From contig NZ_WWCL01000004.1 in NCBI RefSeq assembly GCF_009857835.1, forward strand, positions 682,001 to 746,000: a stretch of 64,000 nt of DNA, written 5' to 3'. The notes below the pieces were generated by a model, which saw nothing but the letters and a program-made list of their open reading frames with translations, was not told the DNA's origin and made no database searches. Numbering within the stretch: the first letter of the stretch is position 1; each line of letters begins with the position of its first letter. Shown piece by piece: positions 26,561-36,602 of the stretch. The stretch comes from Duganella fentianensis. Its GTDB lineage: Bacteria > Pseudomonadota > Gammaproteobacteria > Burkholderiales > Burkholderiaceae_D. The position numbers and the translations under genes are program-made.

Positions 26561-28429
26561 ATGTGTGGAATTGCCGGATTTGTACTCGCTGCGCCGCAGC
26601 CGGAACGGCCCCAGTTGCTGCGTGCCATGGGGCAGGCGATCGCTCACCGGGGTCCCGATGACGCCGGTTTCCTCGAGGTCGATACTGCCGATGGTCAGTA
26701 TCATGTGGGCCTGGCGCACCGGCGCCTGTCCATCATCGATCTGGCGACCGGCCATCAGCCGATAGGCAACGAGGATGGCAGCGTGCAGATCGTCTTCAAT
26801 GGCGAAGTGTATAACTTCGAAGCCTTGCGCACGCAGCTGATCGATCTGGGTCACCAGTTTGTTACAGCGTCGGATACGGAAACCATCGTCCATGCCTACG
26901 AGCAGTGGGGCTATGCCTGCGTCGAGCATTTCCGCGGCATGTTTGCATTCGCCATCTGGGATGCGGCGCGCGAGCGTCTGTTCCTGGCCCGTGACCGCTT
27001 CGGCAAGAAGCCGCTGTTCTTCCACGAACATGAAGGCAACCTGCTGTTCGCGTCCGAAATCAAGGCTTTGTTGGCGGCACCGGATGTGGTTGCGGCAGCC
27101 GATACGGCGGCGATCTGGGACTATCTGTCCTACCGCTACGTGCCGGGGCCGCGTACCCTGTTTGAAAACATCCGCAAGCTGGGCCCTGGTTGCTATGCCG
27201 TGTGGGAAAAAGGCCAGTTGACGGAAACCCCGTATTACCGCAATCCCGACAGCCTGCCGCCGCGCGCCCAGCCCATGCCGGCCGACCCGGTCGCGACCTT
27301 CCTCGACAAGCTTGATGAAGCAGTGCGCATTCGCATGGTGTCGGATGTGCCGTTCGGCGCCTTCCTGTCCGGCGGACTCGATTCCTCCGCCGTGGTGGGA
27401 TTGATGTCGCGCCACTCCACGTTGCCGGTCAAGACTTTTTCTGTAGGTTTCAAGGAAGGCGCGTTCAGCGAGCTGCGCTATGCGGCCGAGATTGCCCGCC
27501 AGTTCAAAACCGATCACCACGAGCTGACTGTCTCGGTCAACCAGGTGATGGATCTGCTGCCTACGCTTGTGCGCTTCCGCGATGCGCCGGTGGCCGAACC
27601 GTCGGATATTCCCATCTATCTGTTGGCCCAGGAAGCGCGCAAAACCGTCAAGATGGTACTGACGGGCGAAGGGTCGGACGAATTCCTCGGCGGTTATCCG
27701 AAGCACGTCTATGAAAATCTGGTCCAGCCCTATCAGCGTCTGCCTGGCTGGCTGCGTGCGGGCGTGATCGAGCCGGCCGTATGTGCTTTGCCTTACCGCT
27801 TCCAGCGCGCCAAGACGGCCATCGTCAACCTCGGGCTGGATGCCTTCGAACAGCGCATGCCACGCTGGTTCGGTGCGCTGTCCGAGCGCGAGCGCGAGCA
27901 TCTGGTGGCGCTCGACCCGCTGCCGCCGGGGCGCAATCGCGCCATGCAGGTTGCCAGCGAGGGTAGCACGCCGATGCGGCGCATTCTCAGTTTCGATCAG
28001 ACCAGCTGGTTGCCCGACAATCTGCTCGAACGTGGCGACCGCATGACCATGGCCGCTTCGCTGGAAGCGCGCATGCCGTTCATGGATCACGAACTGGCCG
28101 CCTATGTGTCCACCCTGCCGGACCAGTATCGGGTGCGGGGCAAGGTCACCAAATGGGTGTTGCGCGAAGCGATGAAGCGCATGTTGCCAGTGTCCATACT
28201 GGAGCGTCCCAAGGTGGGCTTCCGCGTGCCCGTCAATGAATGGTTCCGCGGCCCTATGCGCGAATACCTGTACGACCACCTGACCGGCCCCGATTCGCGC
28301 ACCCGTGATTACTACCGTCGTGAAGCGCTGGAGAAGGTGCTGGCAGACCACGTCGCCGAACGCCAGAACCACGAAAAACTGTTATGGAGCCTGCTCAATC
28401 TAGAGATCTGGCACCGCGAGTACCTGTGA
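26561..28429 (+). CDS. asparagine synthase-type amidotransferase, exosortase-system type (copy 2)
   Basis: A 622-residue AsnB-like enzyme with Cys2 glutaminase (MCGIAGFVLA), HRGPDDAGF, FNGEVYNFEALR, PP-loop FLSGGLDSS (about 268-276) and TGEGSDEFLGGYPKH. Length and motifs fit the amidotransferase family described with exosortase/PEP-CTERM loci (TIGR03108-like). It is clearly distinct from copy 1 at 9724, which suggests different acceptors. The ATG at 26561 has AGGAG upstream; the longer open frame overlaps the previous glycosyltransferase. It may amidate a uronate in the polymer or its nucleotide precursor. Confidence 0.88.
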   Translation: MCGIAGFVLAAPQPERPQLLRAMGQAIAHRGPDDAGFLEVDTADGQYHVGLAHRRLSIIDLATGHQPIGNEDGSVQIVFNGEVYNFEALRTQLIDLGHQFVTASDTETIVHAYEQWGYACVEHFRGMFAFAIWDAARERLFLARDRFGKKPLFFHEHEGNLLFASEIKALLAAPDVVAAADTAAIWDYLSYRYVPGPRTLFENIRKLGPGCYAVWEKGQLTETPYYRNPDSLPPRAQPMPADPVATFLDKLDEAVRIRMVSDVPFGAFLSGGLDSSAVVGLMSRHSTLPVKTFSVGFKEGAFSELRYAAEIARQFKTDHHELTVSVNQVMDLLPTLVRFRDAPVAEPSDIPIYLLAQEARKTVKMVLTGEGSDEFLGGYPKHVYENLVQPYQRLPGWLRAGVIEPAVCALPYRFQRAKTAIVNLGLDAFEQRMPRWFGALSEREREHLVALDPLPPGRNRAMQVASEGSTPMRRILSFDQTSWLPDNLLERGDRMTMAASLEARMPFMDHELAAYVSTLPDQYRVRGKVTKWVLREAMKRMLPVSILERPKVGFRVPVNEWFRGPMREYLYDHLTGPDSRTRDYYRREALEKVLADHVAERQNHEKLLWSLLNLEIWHREYL

Positions 28430-28436
28430 GTCCGTC

Positions 28437-30464
28437 TTGAGTCAACTAGTCTGGAAAATAAACCGCCTGCGCGCCATGGGGGCGGGCGAGATTGCCCACC
28501 GGGTCGGCGATGCCATCCGTATGCGCCTGCAGGCGCGCGGCGTCGGTCTGGCCCGGCCTGCGCCGGCGCGCCAGACCTACGGCCAGCCGTGGGTGCCGCA
28601 GCTCCCCCGTCCGGCGCAGCCGCAAGCCTATGTGGCGGCGGCCGAGCAGATCCTGGCGGGCCGCTTCGATGTGTTCTCGCTGCGCGCTGCGGAGCTGGGC
28701 TGGCCGCCGCGCTGGAACCGCGATCCGCGCACGGGCATCGAAGCGCCGCTGGTCAACGGTAAAATGCTTAACTACCGCGACGAGCAACTGGTAGGTGACA
28801 TCAAATACCTGTGGGAGCCCAATCGCCATCTGGAACTAGTGACGCTGGCGCAGGCCTGGCACTTGACGGGCGAAGCGCGCTATGCCGAGGGTGTGCGCAC
28901 GCTGCTCGATTCCTGGTTGCAGCAATGCCCGTATCCACAGGGGCCCAACTGGACCAGTTCGCTGGAACTGGCAATCCGCCTGATGAACTGGTCGATGGCC
29001 TGGCATCTGCTCGGCGGCGCGGCCTCGCCCCTGTTTTACGGCAGTGAGGGCGCGGCCTTCCGCGAGCGCTGGCTGGAGAGCGTGTACCGTCATTGCCATT
29101 TCATTGCAGGTTATTTTTCGCGCCATTCTTCCGCCAACAACCATCTGTTCGGCGAACTGGCGGGCTTGCATATCGCCGCGCTAACTTGGCCTTGCTGGAA
29201 TGATAGTGCCGCCTGGCTGGCGCAAACCAGTGCGGAACTGGAAACCCAGGCCCTGCTACAGAACGGCAAGGATGGGGTAAATCGCGAGCAGGCCGTGTAT
29301 TACCAGCATGAAGTGGCCGATATGATGCTGCTCTGCTATCTGGTAGGCCGCGCCAATGGCTTGCGCCGCTCGGCAGCATATATGGAGCGTCTGGAACAGT
29401 TGCTGGAGTTTCTCGCCGCGCTGATGGATGTGGGCGGCCAGTTGCCGGCCATAGGCGATGCCGATGATGCCTTGCTGGTGCGCTGGAACCAGCAGCCCCA
29501 CTGGAATGTGTACCGCTCGCTGCTGGCAACCGGCGCCGTGCTGTTCGGCCGTCCCGACTTCAAGGCCAAGGCCGGCCCGTTCGATGACAAGAGTCTGTGG
29601 CTGCTGGGTGAAGACGGGGCCCGGCGCTATGCCCGCATGGCCTCGGTGCGCCAGCCGCCATGCCAGGCATATCGCGAGGGCGGCTACTATATATTGGGGT
29701 GTGATTTCGATCAGCCGAGCGAAGTACGGCTGGTGGCCGACGCCGGGCCACTCGGCTATCTGGCGATCGCGGCGCACGGCCACGCCGACGCGCTGGCGCT
29801 GACCCTGTCCGTGGCGGGGCAGCCCATGCTGATCGATCCCGGCACTTATGCCTACCACACGCAGAAAAAATGGCGTGATTATTTCCGCGGCACCCAGGCG
29901 CACAATACCTTGCAGGTAGATGGACTGGACCAATCCGAATCGGGCGGGAATTTCCTCTGGCTGCGCAAAGCGACGGCACGCTGCGAAGCCTGGCATAGCG
30001 ACGCCCGGTGCGATAGTCTGACAGCCAGCCATGATGGTTATCTGCGTCTGGCCGATCCGCTGCTGCACCGGCGCCGGATCGAGTTCCTGAAAGACAGCCT
30101 TAGCATAGTTATTGAAGATATAATCGAGTGCGAAGCTAGTCATGAGATCGCATTGAGCTGGCATTTCGATCCTGCCTGCCGTGTAGTGTTGGAAAACGGG
30201 GTGGTCAGGGTAAGCACGGGGCCGGCGACACTGACTTTAAGCATGGAAAATGGCGCGGCCGTGCCGCGTCTGGTATGCGGTGCAGAGCAGCCTCCGCTGG
30301 GGTGGAGCGCGCCGTGTTTTGACACCAAAGTGGCAACGCATACCGTGGTGTGGAGTGAAAAAATACAGGGCAATACCAGCCGCCGGACACGCATAGAGTT
30401 GGTGCTGAATCAATCAAAGCAGCAGACTCAAACATTTATCGAAGGGGAACGTCTTGAAAATTAG
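28437..30464 (+). CDS. heparinase II/III-family polysaccharide lyase
   Basis: A 675-residue protein with the two-part heparinase II/III architecture. An N-terminal alpha/alpha-toroid occupies about 50-350 (NWTSSLELAIRLMNWSMAW, SSANNHLFGELAGLH, NREQAVYYQHEVADMML). The C-terminal beta-sandwich has AAHGHADALALTLS, LIDPGTYAYH and GTQAHNTLQVDG. Family members cleave uronic-acid polysaccharides by beta-elimination, consistent with two uronate precursor pathways here. No clear signal peptide is seen, as in other EPS-locus members, so its site of action is uncertain. The start is TTG, 7 bases after the amidotransferase stop. The 3' end overlaps the next gene by 11 bases. Confidence 0.87.
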   Translation: MSQLVWKINRLRAMGAGEIAHRVGDAIRMRLQARGVGLARPAPARQTYGQPWVPQLPRPAQPQAYVAAAEQILAGRFDVFSLRAAELGWPPRWNRDPRTGIEAPLVNGKMLNYRDEQLVGDIKYLWEPNRHLELVTLAQAWHLTGEARYAEGVRTLLDSWLQQCPYPQGPNWTSSLELAIRLMNWSMAWHLLGGAASPLFYGSEGAAFRERWLESVYRHCHFIAGYFSRHSSANNHLFGELAGLHIAALTWPCWNDSAAWLAQTSAELETQALLQNGKDGVNREQAVYYQHEVADMMLLCYLVGRANGLRRSAAYMERLEQLLEFLAALMDVGGQLPAIGDADDALLVRWNQQPHWNVYRSLLATGAVLFGRPDFKAKAGPFDDKSLWLLGEDGARRYARMASVRQPPCQAYREGGYYILGCDFDQPSEVRLVADAGPLGYLAIAAHGHADALALTLSVAGQPMLIDPGTYAYHTQKKWRDYFRGTQAHNTLQVDGLDQSESGGNFLWLRKATARCEAWHSDARCDSLTASHDGYLRLADPLLHRRRIEFLKDSLSIVIEDIIECEASHEIALSWHFDPACRVVLENGVVRVSTGPATLTLSMENGAAVPRLVCGAEQPPLGWSAPCFDTKVATHTVVWSEKIQGNTSRRTRIELVLNQSKQQTQTFIEGERLEN

Positions 30465-31764
30465 TATATTTGGTCTGGGTTACGTCGGTGCCGTTTCTGC
30501 AGGTTGTTTGGCCACGGATGGCCATCAGGTGGTCGGGGTGGATCCCAATCTGACCAAGGTCGAACTGATCAATCAGGGCGTCACGCCGATTATTGAAAAA
30601 GACATAGGCGAAATGATCGCCAGCACCGTCAAGTCCGGCCATCTGCGGGCCACGGTCGATGTGCGTGATGCCGTGCTCAATACGGATATTTCGCTGATCT
30701 GCGTCGGTACCCCGTCCCAGTTGAACGGCAACCTCGATCTGAGCCACGTGCGTAAAGTGTGTGAACAGATCGGCGCGGCCATCAAGGAAAAATCCAGTTT
30801 CCACGTGGTGGTGGCGCGTAGCACCATGCTGCCCGGTTCGATGACCAGCGTGGTGATTCCGACGCTGGAAGCGGCTTCCGGCAAAAAGGCCGGGGTGGAC
30901 TTCGGTGTTTGCAACAATCCTGAATTCCTGCGTGAAGGTACGGCCGTCTATGACTATTACCATCCGCCCAAGACCGTCATCGGCGAGAGCGATGTGAAGG
31001 CTGGCGCCATGCTGGTGGAACTGTATGCCAAGATGGACGCACCGCTGGTGCGCACCGACGTGGAAACGGCCGAAATGGTCAAATACACGGACAATACCTG
31101 GCACGCCGTCAAGGTCGCATTTGCCAACGAAATCGGCAATATCTGCAAAGCCGTGGGGATAGACGGCCACAAAGTGATGGAGATCTTCTGCCAGGATACC
31201 AAGCTCAATCTGTCGTCCTACTACATGAAACCGGGCTTTGCTTTCGGCGGCTCCTGCCTGCCCAAGGACGTGCGCGCCCTGACCTATAAGGCGCGTAGCC
31301 TGGACCTGGAACTGCCGCTGCTCAATTCCATCCTGCCGTCGAACGAGAAGCAGGTGGCCAAAGGCTTGAAGATGATTATGGACAAAGGTGCGCGCAAGGT
31401 CGGCATCCTGGGCTTCTCCTTCAAGGCCGGCACCGACGATCTGCGCGAATCGCCGCTGGTGGACGTGATCGAACACCTGCTGGGCAAAGGCTACGAGCTC
31501 AAGCTGTACGACAAGAACGTCAATCTGGCGGCGCTGACGGGCGCCAATCAGGATTACATCCTCAACCATATTCCGCACATCTCGAAACTGATGGTCGACT
31601 CCATGGAGGATGTGCTGGCCTTCGCCGACACCATTGTGATCGGTAACGGCGCGGCCGAATTCAAGACTGTGCCGGCCAAGCTGAAACCGGCGCAGCATCT
31701 GGTCGACCTGGTCCGTATTTCGCAAGAACAGAGCGGGGGACAGTACGATGGCATCTGCTGGTAA
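30454..31764 (+). CDS. algD: GDP-mannose 6-dehydrogenase, AlgD-like
   Basis: A 436-residue dehydrogenase, the same length as Pseudomonas AlgD. It should oxidise GDP-mannose to GDP-mannuronate using two NAD+. Seen: Rossmann IFGLGYVGAVSAGCLATDGH, CVGTPSQLNGNLDLSHV, NPEFLREGTAVYDYYHPPKTV, the catalytic loop GFAFGGSCLPKDVRAL with its Cys, and GFSFKAGTDDLRESPL. UDP-glucose dehydrogenase is the main alternative, but the AlgD-like residues and the ManC/AlgA gene at 35163 favour GDP-mannose. It starts at TTG 30454 with a strong GAAGGGG upstream. Confidence 0.85.
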   Translation: MKISIFGLGYVGAVSAGCLATDGHQVVGVDPNLTKVELINQGVTPIIEKDIGEMIASTVKSGHLRATVDVRDAVLNTDISLICVGTPSQLNGNLDLSHVRKVCEQIGAAIKEKSSFHVVVARSTMLPGSMTSVVIPTLEAASGKKAGVDFGVCNNPEFLREGTAVYDYYHPPKTVIGESDVKAGAMLVELYAKMDAPLVRTDVETAEMVKYTDNTWHAVKVAFANEIGNICKAVGIDGHKVMEIFCQDTKLNLSSYYMKPGFAFGGSCLPKDVRALTYKARSLDLELPLLNSILPSNEKQVAKGLKMIMDKGARKVGILGFSFKAGTDDLRESPLVDVIEHLLGKGYELKLYDKNVNLAALTGANQDYILNHIPHISKLMVDSMEDVLAFADTIVIGNGAAEFKTVPAKLKPAQHLVDLVRISQEQSGGQYDGICW

Positions 31765-32995
31765 GCGTCGCGTTCTGATCCTGGTAGAAAATCTGCCGTC
31801 GCCCTTTGACCGGCGCGTATGGCAAGAAGCTACCACCCTGCATGCCAACGGTTATCAGGTTTCCATCATCTGCCCGACGGGAAAAGGCTATGAAAGCCGC
31901 TACGAGGAAATCGACGGCATTCATATCTACCGCTACCAGCTGCCGTTGGAAGCGGAAGGCGCCAAAGGCTATGCGATCGAATATAGCGCGGCCTTGTTCC
32001 ATACTTTCCGGCTGGCCTGGAAGGTGCATTTTGCGCGCGGCTTCGATGTGATCCACGCCTGCAATCCACCGGATCTGCTGTTCCTGATCGGCGGCTTCTT
32101 CAAGCTGCTGATGGGAAAAAAATTCCTGTTCGATCACCACGATATCAATCCGGAATTGTACGAGGCCAAGTTCGGCCGGCGCGATTTCTTCTACAAGCTG
32201 ATGGTGCTGTTCGAGCGCTGGTCGTTCAAGACGGCTGACGTATCGATCGCTACCAACGAGTCCTACAAGAAGATAGCGGTCGAGCGTGGTGGCATGGATC
32301 CGGAAAAGTGCTATGTGGTGCGCAGCGGTCCTAAACTGGATCGTCTGCGCGTGCTGCCGCCCGTTCCTGCCCTGAAACAGGGGCGCCAGTATCTGGTGGG
32401 CTATGTCGGCGTGATGGGGGCGCAGGAAGGCATCGATCTTCTGCTGCAGGCAGCGCGCCACATCATCGTCGACATGGGACGCCGTGATGTGCACTTCGGG
32501 CTGGTGGGCGGCGGTACCTCGCTCAATGACATGAAAGCCATGGCGGCCGATCTGGGCATCGCCGACTATGTGACCTTCACGGGACGGGTGCCGGACCAGC
32601 AGTTGCTGGAAATGCTGAACACGGCCGATGTCTGCGTCAATCCCGATGTAGCCAACGAGATGAACGACAAGTCGACCATGAATAAAATCATGGAATACAT
32701 GGCCTTGTCCAAACCCATCGTGCAGTTCGACCTGACCGAAGGCAAGGTGTCGGCACAGGAAGCGTCGCTGTATGCCCTGCGTAACGATGCGCTGGACATG
32801 GCACGCAAGATCGTCGAGCTGCTCGATGACCCGCAGCGGCGTGAGCGCATGGGCGCGTTCGGTCGCAACCGCGTGATCAATGAACTCGAATGGGAATATG
32901 AAGCGCCCAAGCTGCTGGCTGCCTACGAGCGCCTGTATTCCGACCGTGCGCCGCTTCCTAGCGCTTTGTCCTCTGTCGCGAAAGAAAGCAAATGA
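31748..32995 (+). CDS. GT4-family glycosyltransferase
   Basis: A 415-residue GT-B enzyme beginning RVLILVENLPSPFDRRVWQEA, with HACNPPDLLFLIGGFFKLL, FDHHDINPELYEAKFGRR, YVGVMGAQEGIDLLLQA and VNPDVANEMNDKSTMNKIMEYMA. This is the WbuB-like subgroup often found near exosortase loci. The gene overlaps algD by 17 bases and galE by 4, so it is tightly coupled to nucleotide-sugar genes; transfer of mannuronate is possible but not shown. Confidence 0.85.
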   Translation: MASAGKRRVLILVENLPSPFDRRVWQEATTLHANGYQVSIICPTGKGYESRYEEIDGIHIYRYQLPLEAEGAKGYAIEYSAALFHTFRLAWKVHFARGFDVIHACNPPDLLFLIGGFFKLLMGKKFLFDHHDINPELYEAKFGRRDFFYKLMVLFERWSFKTADVSIATNESYKKIAVERGGMDPEKCYVVRSGPKLDRLRVLPPVPALKQGRQYLVGYVGVMGAQEGIDLLLQAARHIIVDMGRRDVHFGLVGGGTSLNDMKAMAADLGIADYVTFTGRVPDQQLLEMLNTADVCVNPDVANEMNDKSTMNKIMEYMALSKPIVQFDLTEGKVSAQEASLYALRNDALDMARKIVELLDDPQRRERMGAFGRNRVINELEWEYEAPKLLAAYERLYSDRAPLPSALSSVAKESK

Positions 32996-33990
32996 AAATT
33001 CTAGTCACAGGTGGCATGGGATACATAGGTTCCCATACAGTCGTTGAATTGCTCGCTGCAGGACACGAGGTGGTGGTGGTGGACAATCTGTCGAACGCCA
33101 AGGTATCGGTGGGCGAGCGTATCGCCCGTATCGCGGGCCGTCCCTGCAGCTTTGCCGAAGTCGACATCCGCGATCGTGACGGCATGGAAGCGGTGTTTGC
33201 CGAGCATGCCATCGAAGCGGTCATCCACTTTGCCGGCCTGAAGGCGGTGGGCGAGTCCGTGGAGCAGCCTTTGCGTTATTACGATAATAATGTGACCGGC
33301 AGCTTGGTCCTGTTTGAAACCATGGCCAAGTTTGGTGTCAAGACACTGGTATTCAGTTCCTCGGCCACTGTCTATGGCGATCCGGCTTCGGTACCCATCC
33401 TCGAGAGTTTTCCGCTGTCCGCCACCAATCCATACGGCCGCAGCAAGCTCATGATTGAAGACATGCTGCGCGACTTGTACAAGGCAGATCCTAGCTGGAG
33501 AATTGCCCTGCTGCGCTACTTCAATCCCGTGGGAGCCCACGAAAGCGGTTTGATAGGTGAAGATCCCAACGGTATTCCTAACAATTTGCTGCCGTATATC
33601 GCCCAGGTGGCGGAGGGGCGTCGCGAGCGCCTGTCTGTGTATGGCAATGATTATCCTACGCCTGACGGTACCGGTTTGCGCGACTATATCCACGTGGTCG
33701 ATCTGGCGCAAGGGCATTTGGCGACGCTGGACAAACTGGCCGGTGGCGCCGGTATTTATACCTATAATCTGGGCACGGGCTGCGGCAACAGCGTGCTTGA
33801 AATGATACGCGCCTTCGAGAAGGCCTGTGGGCGTGCGGTGCCGTTCCAGATCGTTGCGCGGCGCGCCGGCGATATTGCCGCTTGCTACGCAGACCCCAGT
33901 CTGGCGGAGCGCGAGTTGGGCTGGAAGGCAAGCCGGAATATCGATCAAATGTGCGCGGATTCGTGGCGCTGGCAGAGTACGCCAACCTAA
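32992..33990 (+). CDS. galE: UDP-glucose 4-epimerase
   Basis: A 332-residue SDR epimerase with NAD motif VTGGMGYIGSHTVVELL, VIHFAGLKAVGESV, SSSATVYGDP and the catalytic NPYGRSK (Tyr-x-x-x-Lys). RYFNPVGAHESGLIGEDPNG is the classical GalE substrate region. It interconverts UDP-glucose and UDP-galactose and would supply galactose for the repeat unit. The ATG overlaps the preceding TGA. Confidence 0.92.
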   Translation: MKILVTGGMGYIGSHTVVELLAAGHEVVVVDNLSNAKVSVGERIARIAGRPCSFAEVDIRDRDGMEAVFAEHAIEAVIHFAGLKAVGESVEQPLRYYDNNVTGSLVLFETMAKFGVKTLVFSSSATVYGDPASVPILESFPLSATNPYGRSKLMIEDMLRDLYKADPSWRIALLRYFNPVGAHESGLIGEDPNGIPNNLLPYIAQVAEGRRERLSVYGNDYPTPDGTGLRDYIHVVDLAQGHLATLDKLAGGAGIYTYNLGTGCGNSVLEMIRAFEKACGRAVPFQIVARRAGDIAACYADPSLAERELGWKASRNIDQMCADSWRWQSTPT

Positions 33991-34005
33991 ACTAGGATAC
34001 GCTCT

Positions 34006-35166
34006 ATGAAAGCAATGATATTGGCGGCGGGTAAGGGGACTCGGGTCCGGCCTTTGACGTATGACTTGCCCAAACCTATGATTCCGATCTTGGGCAAGCC
34101 AGTGATGGCTTATCTGATCGAGCATCTGCACAAATATGGCGTGACCGAGATCATGGTCAATGTCAGTTATTTGCATGAGAAAATCGAAGAGTATTTTGGC
34201 GAAGGGCACCAGTTCAATGTGCAGATCGGATACTCGTTCGAGGGTTACACCACCGACAGCGGTGAAGTAGTGCCGCAGCCACTGGGCTCGGCGGGTGGAA
34301 TGAAAAAAATCCAGGAGTTTGGCGGCTTTTTCGATGACACTACCATTGTGCTGTGTGGCGATGCGCTAATTGATCTCGACATCAAATCGGCATTATTCGA
34401 GCACCGCCGCAAGGGCGCCTTGGCGTCGGTTATCACCAAAGAAGTGCCGTGGGAAAAGGTCTCCAGCTATGGCGTCGTGGTGACGGACGCCGATGGGCGT
34501 ATTACCGAGTTCCAGGAAAAACCTAGCCAGAAGGATGCCAAGTCGAACTTCGTTAGTACCGGCATCTATATCTTCGAACCCGAGGTAATCGACCTGATTC
34601 CATCCGGCCAGACCTTCGATATTGGTTCCGAATTATTCCCCTTGCTGGCCGAGAAGGGTTTGCCATTTTACGCCCAGACCCGCAACTATAACTGGATCGA
34701 TATCGGCAGCGTCAGTGATTACTGGGAAACCTGTCAAAGCGTGCTGATGGGCGAAGTCGCCAATCTGCACATGCCGGGCATCCAGATTAATGACGGTCTG
34801 TGGGTGGGCCTGAATACTTCCATCGACTGGGACGGTACGCGCATCGACGGTCCCGTGTACATCGGCTCAGGCACGCGCATAGAGGCGGGTGTCCACATCG
34901 TCGGCCCGAGCTGGATCGGTCATGGGAGTCATATTTGTGCCGGTGCAGAAGTGGTACGCAGTGTACTGTTTGAATACACCAGGGTGTTACCGAATGTTGC
35001 ATTGCATGAAATGATAGTATTTAAGGACTATAGTGTCGACCGTGCCGGCGTGATGAAGCATGTGTCAGACACGGATCCCGATTCCTGGGCCAATGCACGT
35101 GACCGGCGTAGCAGACGGCGAACTCAGAAAGACGCCGAACTTACCAAGAAGAGAATTAGCGCATGA
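34006..35166 (+). CDS. NDP-sugar pyrophosphorylase (mannose-1-P guanylyltransferase-like) with beta-helix tail
   Basis: A 386-residue protein with an N-terminal nucleotidyltransferase (AAGKGTRVRPLTYDLPKPM with the GXGTRxRPLT and KPM motifs) and a C-terminal left-handed beta-helix (WVGLNTSIDWDGTRIDGPVY, GSGTRIEAGVHIVGPSWIG). It activates a sugar-1-phosphate, as GDP-mannose, dTDP- or UDP-glucose synthases do. Which nucleotide it uses cannot be settled from sequence. Its basic C-terminal tail (RDRRSRRRTQKDAE) is unusual. It overlaps the ManC-like gene by ATGA, so two pyrophosphorylases are co-translated. Confidence 0.82.
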   Translation: MKAMILAAGKGTRVRPLTYDLPKPMIPILGKPVMAYLIEHLHKYGVTEIMVNVSYLHEKIEEYFGEGHQFNVQIGYSFEGYTTDSGEVVPQPLGSAGGMKKIQEFGGFFDDTTIVLCGDALIDLDIKSALFEHRRKGALASVITKEVPWEKVSSYGVVVTDADGRITEFQEKPSQKDAKSNFVSTGIYIFEPEVIDLIPSGQTFDIGSELFPLLAEKGLPFYAQTRNYNWIDIGSVSDYWETCQSVLMGEVANLHMPGIQINDGLWVGLNTSIDWDGTRIDGPVYIGSGTRIEAGVHIVGPSWIGHGSHICAGAEVVRSVLFEYTRVLPNVALHEMIVFKDYSVDRAGVMKHVSDTDPDSWANARDRRSRRRTQKDAELTKKRISA

Positions 35167-36578
35167 AAATTTATCCAGTGATCCTGTCCGGTGGTTCCGG
35201 TACTCGTTTATGGCCGTTATCGCGAGCAGTATTGCCTAAGCAGTTGCTGCCGCTGGTATCGGAACGCACGATGTTACAGGACACCGTATTACGTCTGCAC
35301 GAACAGCCGCAAATGCAAGCGCCGCTGGTGGTTTGTGGCAATGAACACCGCTTCCTTGTCGCCGAGCAGATGCGTGAGATCGGTGTCGCGCCGCTTGGTA
35401 TATTGCTTGAACCAGTAGGACGCAATACGGCGCCCGCCGTTGCCTGTGCCGCCCATTATTTGAAAGCCATTGATCCGGAAGCGGTGATGCTGGTCTTGCC
35501 GGCCGATCACGTGATCGAAGATGTCACCGCGTTTTATGCGGCAATTCGTCAGGCGGCCGTACCGGTAGAGCAGGGGGCCCTGGCCACGTTTGGGATAGTC
35601 CCGACAGGACCGGAAACGGGATATGGCTATATCCGCAGTGGTGAGGCGCTGGCAGCCGCAAGCTGCTACCGGGTTGACCGCTTTGTCGAAAAACCAGATC
35701 GCACCACGGCACAGAGTTTTGTCGATGCGGGGAATTATTACTGGAATAGCGGCATGTTCCTGTTCCGCGCCGAGAGCTATTTGAGCGAACTGCAGACCTT
35801 TGCGCCTGCCATTGTCACAGCTACCGCGACTGCTGTGGGCAATGATTATCGTGACCTGGATTTCTGCCGTCTTGATGAAGCTTCATTCATGGCTTGCCCG
35901 TCCGACTCTATCGACTACGCTGTCATGGAGCATACCAAACATGCCATCGTTGTACCTGCCGATATAGGCTGGAGCGACGTGGGCTCGTGGTCCTCGCTGT
36001 GGGAAGTGCAGCAGAAGGATGGACAGGGTAATGTCACGCGCGGCGATGTCTATCTTGATGATGTGAGTGGCTCGCTGGTGCGGGCGGAGAGCCGCATTGT
36101 GGCCATGATAGGTATCCGTGATCTGGTGGTGGTTGAAACTAATGACGCGGTGCTGGTGGCTCATAAGGACCAAGTACAGCGCGTCAAGAATATTGTTGAT
36201 CATCTGAAAACAAAACAGCGTACCGAGCATTTACATCACACCAAGGTCTACCGTCCTTGGGGCTGTTATGAAGGCATCGATATCGGCGATCGTTTCCAGG
36301 TTAAACGGATTACCGTCAATCCAGGTGGCAAACTTTCCTTGCAGATGCACCATCATCGGGCTGAGCACTGGATCGTGGTCAGTGGCACGGCCAGCGTAAC
36401 CTGCGGTGATAAGGTTACCTTGTTGACTGAAAACGAATCGACCTATATCCCTATAGGCATGACTCACCGCCTAGAAAATCCCGGTAAATTGCCACTGCAT
36501 CTGATCGAGGTGCAATCTGGAAGCTATCTGGGCGAAGATGACATCGTCCGGCTGGAAGATGTGTATCAGCGTACCTAA
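35163..36578 (+). CDS. algA: mannose-1-phosphate guanylyltransferase/mannose-6-phosphate isomerase
   Basis: A 471-residue bifunctional type-II enzyme (AlgA/ManC/CpsB). The N-terminal pyrophosphorylase has ILSGGSGTRLWPLSR, VLPADHVI, GYGYIRSG and FVEKPD. The C-terminal cupin-fold phosphomannose isomerase (about 355-471) has RPWGCYEGIDIG, LSLQMHHHRAEHW with metal-binding His and IPIGMTHRLENPG. It makes mannose-6-P and GDP-mannose, the substrate of the AlgD-like enzyme at 30454. It is the last gene before a strong terminator, so it closes the main transcript. Confidence 0.92.
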   Translation: MKIYPVILSGGSGTRLWPLSRAVLPKQLLPLVSERTMLQDTVLRLHEQPQMQAPLVVCGNEHRFLVAEQMREIGVAPLGILLEPVGRNTAPAVACAAHYLKAIDPEAVMLVLPADHVIEDVTAFYAAIRQAAVPVEQGALATFGIVPTGPETGYGYIRSGEALAAASCYRVDRFVEKPDRTTAQSFVDAGNYYWNSGMFLFRAESYLSELQTFAPAIVTATATAVGNDYRDLDFCRLDEASFMACPSDSIDYAVMEHTKHAIVVPADIGWSDVGSWSSLWEVQQKDGQGNVTRGDVYLDDVSGSLVRAESRIVAMIGIRDLVVVETNDAVLVAHKDQVQRVKNIVDHLKTKQRTEHLHHTKVYRPWGCYEGIDIGDRFQVKRITVNPGGKLSLQMHHHRAEHWIVVSGTASVTCGDKVTLLTENESTYIPIGMTHRLENPGKLPLHLIEVQSGSYLGEDDIVRLEDVYQRT

Positions 36579-36602
36579 GGCTGAGCAACAGACGCTATAA
36601 TC

